Source: Strongylocentrotus droebachiensis (Eukaryota; Echinodermata; Echinoidea; Camarodonta; Strongylocentrotidae). Taken from it: a DNA stretch of 64,000 nt. The translations under genes were made by a program, and so were the position numbers. Under the pieces are notes generated by a model. It was not told the origin of the DNA. It was given only the letters and a program-made list of their open reading frames with translations, and did no database searches. Position 1 is the stretch's first letter, and each line of letters begins with the position of its first letter. The stretch lies in assembly GCA_035222895.1 (NCBI GenBank), contig JAVYIG010007915.1:31459-95458 (forward strand). The letters are read 5' to 3'. Of the stretch, positions 28,953-38,811 are shown piece after piece.

Positions 28953-29380
28953 AATTTGTGTTCTGCCAGTGTCACAAATAGATATATAAATATGCTCATC
29001 TGACGATAATTTGATGTATAAAACCCCTCACCTTCTTGGGGCTCCGCCCCTTGGATCCAACACCAATTTGTGTCCTGCCAGTGTCACAAATAGATATACA
29101 AAATATGCTCATCTGACCGTTATTTATTGCCCAAAACTCCTGAGCTTCCGGAGGCTCCACCCCCTGGACCCCACACCAATTCGTGACCCCTGTGTCACAA
29201 ATAAGGTATAAAATAATAATAATTTAATGTACAAAACTCCTGAGCTTCTGGGGGCTCCGCCCCCTGGACACAACACCAAATTGTGTCCTGCCACTGTCAC
29301 AAATAAGGTATAAAATTATGCTCATCCGACGTTAATTTCGATGTTTAATACCCCTGAGCTTCTGAGGGCTCCGCCCTGTG
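28953..29380. repeat. Four tandem units of about 100-115 bp in the element centre
   Basis: Each unit contains a GTGTCACAAATA motif, a GTATAAAA-like stretch and the near-palindrome GGGGCTCCGCCCC followed by TGGA and ACACC. They sit in the 1.8-kb centre of the foldback element, between the two purine/pyrimidine arms. No coding capacity. Confidence 0.85.
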
Positions 29381-30387
29381 AAAAAACGTGTAAAAAAAAA
29401 AAAACACGTTAATTTTACCGTTTTTGGGAGATAGCCCCCCCCCCCCGGCGTTCAAGGGGGGGGGGGGGGGTACGATTTTTCAAATTTTCGAGGGCCCCAA
29501 AAAAGATTAGTGCTCTCTAGTAATTTCGCGACTACTCCGGAACCGCGGCAGATATAAAGTTTTTCTTTCATGACTTTTTTCTTTCGAGTCTTACGCATCT
29601 TGTGAAACATTTTTTTGTTGAAAATCGGACGTATAGTTGCGGAGTCACGTGACCTTTTGTTTTTGCATGTCAGCCCTAAAATCGCTCATTTTTGTGATTT
29701 ATGTACCAAACATATGGAAATACCATTTATTCTTTTTAAAAAAGAGAAAACATTGGTTATTTGGTCTTGTTTCAAGTTAATGTGTTTGATTTTAGGTCAA
29801 AATAGTTGAATTTTGGTTAGAAATGAATAAAACAACAAAAATAATATAATACATAAATACAAATTATCAAAACAAGAGATAACATAGGGATAAACTGGCT
29901 CTTCCAACTTTGTTGTCGTATTATTATTCTAACGAATATATGTAGTGAAAAAGAACGCTTGAATATGAATAATATATGATTTATGGGTAAAAATGTGAAT
30001 TCTCTGACCTTGTTTGCATAAATTACCATAAATATTCATTTTCGCGGCGATCGGCTGTGAAACGGCCGAGATCTTAGGGGGGGGACCCCTCCCCCCCCCC
30101 CCCCCACCCTCAAGTCTACTCCAATCACATTGAACAAAAGTTTGACTTAAATCATCTCTCTCATCATTATACCGCTATAGTATTCATGTTTTTAATATTA
30201 TTTATTGTCCATTAAACAAGTTAATAGAGAAAATACTTATCTCTCTGCAACATTAAAAAATAATCTTCATTAATATGTCTTAATTTGTATTGATAGCCTT
30301 GTGGTCGCCAACAGTGGCGTAGGCAGGGGCGTCTCCAAAGGGGGGTGTGGGGTGCGACACCCCCCCACCTGTCAGGATATTGTCGGT
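29381..30387. other. Central segment of the foldback element with nested repeat ends
   Basis: Contains G and C tracts at 29435-29472 and 30076-30105, and ACGGCCGAGATCTTAGG next to the second. That last motif resembles, inverted, CCTATGATCTCGGCCGT inside the TTAA element at 12310-12902, so a related element fragment may be nested here. The remainder is AT-rich without a recognisable gene. Confidence 0.5.
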
Positions 30388-31854
30388 AAAATTGGAAAAG
30401 GGAAAGAAAAGAAAAAAAGAAAAAGAAAAGAAAAAAGAAAAAAGAAAAGAAAGGAAAGAAAAGAGAAGAAAGAAAGAGGAAAACGAAAAAGAGGGAGAAT
30501 AGGAAAGAAAGGAAAAGAAAGAAAAGAAAGGAGGCAAGAGCCCTTTGCCCCCGTTTCCCTCTTTTCTTCTTCTTCCTCTTCTTTCTTTCATTCTATCTTA
30601 TCTTTCCCTTTCCTTCTCTCTCTCTTATTTATTTTTTGGCGGGGGGGGGGGAGGGAGGAGGCAAGAGCCCTTTGCCCCCGTTTCCCTCTTTTCTTATTCT
30701 TCCTCTTCTTTCTTTCATTTTATCTTCTCTTTCCCTTTCCTTCTCTCTCTCTCTCTTATTTATTTTTTGGCGGGGGGGGGGGAGGGAGGAGGCAAGAGCC
30801 CTTCGCCCCCGTTTCCCTCTTTTCTTATTCTTTTTCCTCTTCTTTCTTTCCTTTTATATTTTCTTTCCCTCTCCCTTCTCTCTCCCTCTCTTATTTATTT
30901 TTTTGGCGGGAGGGGGGGGGGGAGGTAAGAGCCTTTGCCCTTCCCCCGTTTCCCTTTTTCCTTCTTCTTCTTCTTTCTCTCCTTTTATATTTTCTTTCCC
31001 TTTCCCTTTCCCTTCTCTCTCTCTCTCTTATTTATTTTTTGGCGGGGCGGGGGGGGGGGGGGGGGGGGGTGAGGAGGCAAGAGCCCTTCGCCCCGTCCCC
31101 CAGTTTCCCTCTTTCCTTCCCTATTCCTCTTCTTTCTTTCCTTTTATATTTTCTTTCCCTTTCCCTTCTCTCTCTCTCTCTCTCTTATTTATTTTTGGAA
31201 GGGGGGAGGAGGCAAGAGCCCTTCGCCCTTCCCCCGTTTTCCTCTTTCCTTCTTACTCCTCTTCTTTCTTTCCCTTTCCCTTCTCTCTCTCTCTCTCTCT
31301 TATTTTTTTTTTTTTGGCGGGGGGGGGGGGGGGGGGGGGCTAAGAGACTTTCGCCCTTCCCCCGTTTCTCTCTTTCCTTCTTCCTCTTCTTTCTTTCCTT
31401 TTATATTTTCTTTCCCTTTCCCTTTCCCTTCTCTCTCTCTCTTATTTATTTTTTGGCGGGGGGATGCAAGAGCCCTTCGCCCCCGTTTACCTCTTTTCTT
31501 CTTCTTCTTCCTCTTCTTTCTTTCCTTTTATATTTTCTTTCCCTTTCCCTTCTCTCTCTATCTCTTATTTATTTTTTGGCGGGGGGTGGGGAGGGAGGAG
31601 GCAATTAGAGCCCTTCGCCCTTCCCCCGTTTCCCGTTTCCTTCTTATTATTCTTCTTTCTTTCCCTTTCCCTTCTCTCTCTCTCTCTCTCTCTCCCTCTT
31701 ATTTATTTTTTTGGCGGGGGGGGGGGGGGGAGGTAAGAGCCTTTCGCCCTTCCCCCGTTTCCCTCTTTTCTTCTTCCTCTTCTTTCTTTCCTTTTATATT
31801 TTCTTTCCCTTTCCCTTCTCTCTCTCTCTCTCTTATTTATTTTTTGGCGGGGGG
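30388..31854. repeat. Right array: pyrimidine-rich tandem units
   Basis: After a 150-bp purine stretch (30388-30535) the plus strand switches to pyrimidines. About 10 units of 119-155 bp follow: GGCAAGAGCCCTTCGCCC, CCGTTTCCCTCTTT, CTTTTATATTTTCTTTCCC, TCTCTCTCTCTTATTTATTT, TTGGCG plus a G tract. This is the same unit as the left array in opposite orientation. The 435-codon ORF across it is low-complexity and not a gene. Confidence 0.88.
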
Positions 31855-32288
31855 GGGGGGGGGTGAGGAGGCAAGAGCCCTTCGCCCCCCCCCCCCCCCA
31901 GTTTCCATCTTTTCTTCTTATTCTTTCCTTTTATCTTCCCTTTCCCTTTTTCCCTTCTCTCTGTCTCCCCCATCAACATAGTAATAACGAAAGAGACCAC
32001 TCTGTAATCAAGACCATTCCATTTTATTTAATACATTTTCGATATACTTAAATTGGCAACTATTACCTTTTGTCCGAGATCCTCATTTAAACGACTGATG
32101 CGAAAGACTAGTCGACGCACCCTTTCGAGAAAAGCCCCCCCTCTTTTATCGAAAGGGTGTGTTAAAACGGTACTCCGCTCTCAACGCACCCTTTCGAGAA
32201 AAGCCCCCCCTCTTTTATCGAATGGGTGCGTTGAGCACACCACACCGCGCCGCGCCGCACCGCACCCTTTCGATGAAAGCCGAAAGCC
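31855..32288 (-). repeat. Right terminal inverted repeat of the foldback element
   Basis: Inverted copy of 25944-26380 with few differences, including GTAATAACGAAAGAGACCAC, CGACTGATGCGAAAGACTAG and two hairpins around CCCCCCC tracts. It has one additional GAAAGCC at the outer end. Confidence 0.88.
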
Positions 32289-32297
32289 CCAAAGAAC

Positions 32298-33894
32298 ACT
32301 CCTAGGGTGAAAGACATCAGAACACTGTCTATGAAGGAGTACAAACATTTAAACCTGGAAGCAATTATCCTGCTAAAGAGAAAAGTCCAAACTTTCCAAT
32401 AATGTTTCTGCCATTACAAACACTAAACATGATTGTTTCTGAGAATATCACTCAATTATGATGGCCTTCATGGCTTGGATCACTCTCCAATACCATCCGA
32501 GAAAACTAGTCCTGGCCAACTTGAGTAAAGTCCAAGTGGTTTAATACACCAACATGTGCTACTAGACCAAGGATCTCCTTTCTATCTCCTAAAGTGATGA
32601 TATAACAAAACCTGAACTATTTTCCCCTATAAAATGGGATGTTTTATTTAAAAACCAATTACCGGTAGGTGGAATGCTTTAGCGGACTATTACAATAGAA
32701 CATCCCTGGAAATGGAGCGGAGGGTAGATCTACATGTACAGGTATCATCCTCTTTTATACCAGTCTTATAGCCTCCACTGCACAGAGACTTTAGTTTTAC
32801 TCTGCGTTCAGATCAGACTACAGAAATGTATTGTATACATGTAGCTACACAAGGATCGTTTCTAGCTATACAATAAGTGATTACATTATACATGTAGGAT
32901 CTGTAGTCTGAACACCAAATAAAGAAATGTTGTTTGGGCATCATTTGGAACAAAAAGATGATGAAGAATCAGCATCCCAGTCTAGTCTGAACATCGTATC
33001 GTTTCAATAATCATATCTATTCTTCAATCAACGTTTCTTTATACAACTTTCATATGAATTACCTACATGTATAGTCTGAACAGGCTTTCAGTGTATTCCT
33101 CATGGACCAACTGAAGAAAGGTGGGATCTCAAGACATGTACATGTAAGGGACATACATGTACAAACCAATCTCCTGTCATTTCTTAGAGCCATTTTCATT
33201 CAAGGTCTCCAAATCTTGGGTAAGTAACTGGATGGAGTACAGTAGGTCTACTTATTGAATCTCCCATATATTATATAAAAATGTAACAAGGTACAATAGT
33301 ACCCCCTACCTTTGGAGTTGAAAAGGTCAATAATATCAATGATGGTATAAATAATAACATGTACATGTAGCAAGTAATACACTGTTGAATACAGGTGATC
33401 AACAGTATTTGTGATATAAACAACAACAAATCATTTAAGTACCATAAACAATGATCCTTTTTATTACCAATATTTTCATTTTTTGTTTCATTTTTTTTTT
33501 GTGTGTGTGCACAGTTAGGCAGTACATTCCAACCTCCTAAACATATCCCATTCATTTTCAAGTTCTACATGTTTTTGTTGCCTTCATTTATAGAAATAAA
33601 TTCAACCACTTTGATTTATAATATTTTCTTCAATATATGGGCCTACTTGTATCGACCTACAATTAGAAAAATGATTACAGATAAATCATTGACATGTACA
33701 ATGTACATGTACATGTACCTGTAACTAAGTAGGACTAGAATACAGTACAAAGGAAAAATATGAACTTACTCATTTTTCATGACACTCCATTGATGGCCTG
33801 GTGAAAACATCTTGAATTCTCAATTTTTACCAAGTAAAACTCTGGTCCTTCTTCATATGTGCAGAAATCTATACCTCTTCAGTTAAAAAAAAAA
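32298..33894. other. Intergenic region, no gene recognised
   Basis: AT-rich intergenic DNA with many TACATGTA-type motifs, notably at 33690-33717. No coding, tRNA-like or transposon-end signal was identified. Confidence 0.45.
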
Positions 33895-34165
33895 ACCCTA
33901 CACTGCCATATTCCCACTACTTTCACTCGGAAAATGGTGTTTACATTCAATGTACTTTTGTAAATCTGCAGTAATAAATAAATGATCATCAGCAAAATCC
34001 AACTGGAAAATTAATCCTCATCAACAACTACACTGCCGCATTTCCATGACTTTGAATTGGCATTTGGTGTTTTACAGTCAATGTACTATTGTACAAAAAT
34101 TGCAGAACTGAATAATCACTGATAGAATCCAATTGGAATTATTAATCCTTGTTAACAATTAAAAA
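33895..34165. repeat. Tandem duplication, about 135-bp unit, two copies
   Basis: Two adjacent diverged copies. Shared words include ACACTGCC, GGTGTTT, CAATGTACT, AATCCAA and ATTAATCCT in the same order. Divergence is moderate. Confidence 0.75.
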
Positions 34166-35115
34166 GACAGCATACAGTACATGTGAAGTGCTGTATTGAT
34201 GCCCTGAATAAACTGCTTCAAGGAGCAAGACAAGCTTTGTAGTGGGGGCATGTTGTAATTAACACCCTCAATTCTTATGTTGAGTAACTCCCATCCAATA
34301 CCAGATAAGGACCTATCGACCTCATTATGACTGATTACAAAAAGCCCTATCTAGCCTAAAATACCAGCATTATCTCCTCAATTACGTCTGCATGAACATG
34401 TGACCTCCAATATTGGGTTCATCTATTGCTACAATATACAGTATACGTGTGGCTCCAAGATGAATTATAAAGAAAAAGTTCTGGTCATCAGTGTATGAAA
34501 ATACTTTTAGTTTAGATAGGAGCTCTTTTTTAATTTCCTACGAAAAATGGGATTTCCTCAGAGATGATTTTGTTGATTATTATTATTATTTTTGTGTGTG
34601 TGTTTTATTTTTCCTGAGGTGTTTTTGAGATTCCTAGGGAAATTAAAGAGTCTCCCACAACTACAATGATTTTCACACCCACATCCCATTTCACTGTTGA
34701 CCACCGCCTTATTCAGGATAGCAGCCGACAGTGTACATTGTACTTTACATAACACATAACAAATACGGTAGCAGGTGGTACTGTAAAACCTTTTTTATCA
34801 TTCTCTCAACTAGTAATGACCTTTTATAAGCATTCTTAGCCCGTTCAAATGAAATGGATGACATCAACCTTAAAAGGGAAATACAAATACTATACATATC
34901 TACAAATACCATACATACATGTACAACTATCAGAGAACAAAACTACATGTTGGGACTATATCCAATAATCTGTTTATTTGGCAGGTAGATTTCTTCCAAC
35001 TGTACCACAATTAAATATAATAAAAGATGTGGCCTTTTTAAAATGGTTTTATCTTGACTTGTTGTACAGTATCTGCAATATTTTCAAATTGAACATTTGT
35101 CAATGACTATTAAAA

Positions 35116-35238
35116 TTAGTGCTGTAGTCAAACGTTTAACCGTCCAATATCCGACCGCCCATGGCGGATTCCGTTTTCAATTGGACGTTTTCGTTTTCCC
35201 ATTTTTTGTTGTTTTTTTTTGTTAATATTTTTGTTTTT

Positions 35239-35271
<33 letters not shown>

Positions 35272-35621
35272 GTTTCGATTTATGCCCCTCCACCTGGTAC
35301 TATGCCTGGCAATGTCTCCCAGCTCAGTTATCTGTGTGTTGACTCACCACTCTGAAACTAGAACAACACTTCGTCTGTCATCTTGGTTTGAAAGAAATCT
35401 TTGTAATAGATCTCAATATGTATTTTATAATAATAATTCATCCTACTTTTACACATGGCGTATACCACAAGGTTCTATCCTAAGTTCTCTACTGTTTTTA
35501 ATGTACATTAATGATCTTACACATTCTTCTAAAAACGACATTTTTACTATTTGTGACAAGTTCACAAGCACAAATCGGCGCCTTCAAATGCAGCTCGCAG
35601 TTAAATGAAAGTCCTTCCCGC

Positions 35622-35671
<50 letters not shown>

Positions 35672-35747
35672 CGTTTAACCGAAAACCGTCCGGGTTTTGA
35701 CTGGCGGTTAAATGGAATTGGAAATATCCGTGATGTTACAGCACTAA
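35116..35747. mobile_element. Foldback element carrying the same reverse-transcriptase fragment
   Basis: Terminal inverted repeats TTAGTGCTGTA and TACAGCACTAA, subterminal CAAACGTTTAACCG / CGTTTAACCG motifs, and TTAAAA directly outside both ends. Between T-rich tracts lies a plus-strand reading frame with WRIPQGSIL, LLFLMYINDLTHSS and TNRRLQMQL, a non-LTR reverse transcriptase segment. The first part (TATGCCTGGCAATGTCTCCC) matches 22914-22935. It is a dead fragment inside a non-autonomous element. Confidence 0.75.
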
Positions 35748-35834
35748 TTAAAATTACATGTAAATGTACTTTATACAGTGAACTATAAAATTATTGATAC
35801 CATTACCAAATTTTGAATAGTATGTGAACATTTA

Positions 35835-36010
35835 TTTGTCTCGATTTATGTTTCTTGGGGAAGTGACATACATGTACATGTATTAAAGCTTACATCTCAA
35901 AGTATTCAACAAAGGCTCTAATTCAATCAGGCCACCTTTCATTTTTGAGTTACATGTACCGGTACAAAAAAACAAAAACAAAAAACATCAAAATTGACAA
36001 GGGTATGAAT
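35835..36010. repeat. Dispersed repeat, copy 1
   Basis: Shares ordered segments with 47055-47205: ATTTATGTTTCTT, AAAGTATTCAA, CCACCTTTCATT and TTGAGTTAC. No terminal structure was recognised. Confidence 0.65.
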
Positions 36011-37180
36011 GATTTAAAAATTAAAAATTAATGAATGAAAAGTGGCAGTTCTTTTACATGTAATTTAATTGAATCAATATTGAATGAGTCTTATCTTATG
36101 CAGGCTATCCTTTCATTTCAGACTCTACCACATGTGTATATATTTATTGGTGCCCCATAAATAAAGTCTAAAGGCAAACAAACGTGGCCATGTGACCCAT
36201 GCACACGCCCACAGCATAAAGATCAAAACAGTCAAAGCATTACGTGTGAAAGGTATAAATATTTCCTATTCTAGACCAACTGATTGTAAACCATTCATCA
36301 TCCCTATACCTCATGACTAGCTTTAGACTTTGATACCTCAGTGGGACTCTATTGTCACTGAATAAAGTCAATAAATGCACACGATCATTTCCACGTGGTA
36401 TTGAGCTAAAATTAGATATGAGGAAATACTATGCTTTCACACAGGCAGTGTCACACACCAGTGCTCAAAATTGTGCATGTACTGTACATGGGAGAGCAAA
36501 GTATAAATTATTGAATGAAAACCTTCATGTGTGTATTTGTAAATACAGTGTACGGTACATAAATTATATGTATTAGATTTGGATTTGATCCATGATTCTT
36601 CACATTCTATTATAATTCACAGCAAAACACAATGATAAGACTCTACTGGCAAAATTAGAAATAAGTAAAGTAATACTCCAACAAATCTGGAGAAATTACA
36701 ATTTCCAAGTTTGTCAGATGGCCACACACAAATGACACAATGAAATTTTAAAAAATATAAAAACATCAGGTTGAAACCGCATGAATATGAGTTTATAAAC
36801 CTATTATAGAGATTCATCAAACAGGATGTGATGTGGAGTGTAGAGGAGAGTCACCACCTTTGTCACATTAAGAACCTGTTGCACTATGATCCAAATAAGA
36901 GTAGGGGGAAAACCACACATAGCATTACTATCCTGGTTGTACATGTACATGTACATTCATGCAATATTTTGTAAAACCTGCTGTATGATACTTTCAAATA
37001 AATGATATGATAAACAACTAAATGAATCAATGTTGATAACAAATAAGTCATGAATGGAACTTATAACTTTCATTGGTGAAAATTCCTTGGTTTTGTAGAT
37101 CATATTTGAGCCTACTTTTACCGATTTGGCCAGTTACATGTATGTTCCGCCATTTTCTAATTTTATGACGCTTTTTCAAA
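36011..37180. other. Intergenic region, no gene recognised
   Basis: AT-rich DNA with ACATGTACATGTACAT near 36942. ORFs are short and unsupported. Confidence 0.45.
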
Positions 37181-37319
37181 ATGAAGGGAGACCTCAACAC
37201 CCAATTACATGTACATCGCATTTCCTAGCTTTTTGTTTATCGCTGCGATTGGTTGCTAACACAGGACAGCGGCAGGCTATCTGCACATGCAATATCATGT
37301 AGACAGCCACCGGTCGGAT

Positions 37320-37450
37320 ATTGCGCAACTTCTTTAAATGACGTCACTGGTAGAGTGTCTGCAACGCACGCTCTTTTATTTTATCGATATCAGAAGGGAA
37401 CCAAGCAGTCGTCTCTCAAAAAGAAGGAGAAAAAAGGCTTCAAAAGTAAG
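37320..37450 (+). promoter_or_regulatory. Possible promoter with CRE-like site
   Basis: A perfect CREB/ATF palindrome TGACGTCA lies at about 37339-37346, in a locally CpG-richer stretch (GGTCGGATATTGCGCAAC). About 100 bp downstream is a consensus-like donor AAAA|GTAAGT. It could be the start of an unrecognised transcript on the plus strand. No protein family was recognised in the surrounding frame. Confidence 0.25.
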
Positions 37451-37919
37451 TTTACAAAATTTCTTTCCATTTTTAGTACACCTGCTAGTCTGCCCACTCC
37501 TGCCAGAGCCATCCACCGAAGAAGCCGTGAATTGCCGTGCCAAAGCCTGTGTGGACCACTGAACGGGACTTGTGTAGTGACTCGATATTAAAAGAAGAAG
37601 ACCCACGTCATGTTGTAATAGTAGAGTATTATACCAATATATAAAAGTTCAATAAATGGATCATTTGGTGTACACCTAAAGCTAGTATGAGGTCCATCCC
37701 GTTTACGGTTAGACTTCATGCATTGTACATGTAGGAGTGGGAAAAACCCAGTGCATTGGTCCACCTGCACATCCTAATCAGTTACATTGGTACAAGAGAC
37801 ACAAGGATTACACTCACTAAATTTGCTTTCCCCTCCCATTCATAAACTTGGAGACCCCAATTTTGTATCAGAGAATATTTGATTTAGATGCTGCTTGTAA
37901 ATGACCCTGGCTTCTATCC

Positions 37920-38165
37920 TCCTCAGTCCTCATTCTTCTTTTCTTTTTCCTTATATCTTTTTTTAACTTTTCCTTCTTTTTTCTTTCTTTCTTCTTGTTT
38001 CTTCTTTTTCCTTCTACTTCTTCTCCTTCTTTCTATTTTTCTCCTTGAAAAAAGATAATTGTAATGATGATCATAATAATTATTGTAATAATAATAAGAA
38101 CAATAATACTACTACTACCAATACTAATAATGATAATAATAACAATAAAAATGATAACAGTATTA
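37920..38165. repeat. Simple-sequence block: CTT-rich then AAT/ATA-rich
   Basis: A pyrimidine run (TTCTTTT repeats) followed by ATAATAATAATTAC-type triplet repeats. Not coding. Confidence 0.9.
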
Positions 38166-38374
38166 CTTCAATGCACCACATTTTAGTGAAATGTCAGCGA
38201 ACTTGAAATTGCAATGTTTTGTGAAAAGTTGCCGTCATCTGTCCTGCACAATAGAAGCTTAGGCCTACATGTACAATGTACGTGTACATGTATGTAACTT
38301 CACAATCACATACACTAACAGCTTTTTTCACAATAAGCATGATAAGGCACCACTCATCAAGTCATTCTGTTCAG

Positions 38375-38811
38375 CAGTAGGGGCGCTGGTCTGGATGAGG
38401 ATTGCCTTGTAAACGCGGACAAATTACGTCCTAAAATATAAGGATCGTCTCGTTTTCTTCTACCTTTTTTTTATCGGCGCTCTGCGGGTTTCGGGTTCCC
38501 GAACCGCGTGGTGGCGATGCAAAAAACGGATTCCGCGTTAGAAAATAACCCCAGTTTACCTTCTACTTGTATGGGTTGTCTGTCTTCCCAAGGATTTATC
38601 GTTCATACTTGAAAGTCGATGTAAAATGCATCAGGAAAATCACTGCAAACTCAGTTTTTTCGCATCGCCAACGAGCATATCGGTGATATGAAACGTCTGC
38701 AAAAATGTGGACGATGCTTTTTTTTGCAGACGCATCTGTCCGCGTTTACAAAGACGATTGCGATCTTAGTTTATGAAGACGATCCTTATTCTCGGACCAG
38801 CACCCCTACTG
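38375..38811. mobile_element. hAT-like non-autonomous element
   Basis: About 437 bp with termini CAGTAGGGGCGCTGGTC and GACCAGCACCCCTACTG in inverted order. Inner inverted arms carry TTGTAAACGCGGACA / TGTCCGCGTTTACAA and GGATCGTCT / AGACGATCC. CAG-type termini suggest hAT. Flanks (CTGTTCAG and TCTGTACT) do not form a clean 8-bp duplication. Confidence 0.7.

Larger units (their letters stand above)
25944..32288. mobile_element. Large foldback element with purine/pyrimidine arrays and 9-bp target duplication
   Basis: A 6,345-bp unit. The left end GGCTTTCATCGAAAGGGTGC is mirrored at the right end (GCACCCTTTCGATGAAAGCC, plus one extra GAAAGCC repeat). CCAAAGAAC lies directly outside both ends (25935-25943 and 32289-32297). 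Terminal inverted repeats are about 430 bp. Inside are two opposed arrays (26381-28590 purine-rich, 30536-31854 pyrimidine-rich) around an unrelated centre. No transposase is encoded; every ORF is low-complexity read-through. Overall shape resembles sea urchin TU foldback elements; a 9-bp duplication is more typical of Mutator-like elements. Family assignment is inference. Confidence 0.85.

Noticed and set aside
30301-31608. 435-codon ORF on the plus strand
   Set aside because: It crosses tandem pyrimidine-rich units. Similar Ser/Phe/Leu/Pro-rich frames are open in more than one frame, so the openness is a by-product of low complexity.
25944-32288. Repetitive array as a CRISPR or satellite centromere
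   Set aside because: Unit spacing and flanking 9-bp duplication with inverted ends fit a mobile foldback element; no spacers of constant length and no cas-like genes are present, and the host is an animal.
37253-37591. 112-codon plus-strand ORF with a basic stretch
   Set aside because: No recognisable domain, no clear exon boundaries at both ends and no paralogue in the window. Only the CRE/donor arrangement was kept as a low-confidence regulatory note.
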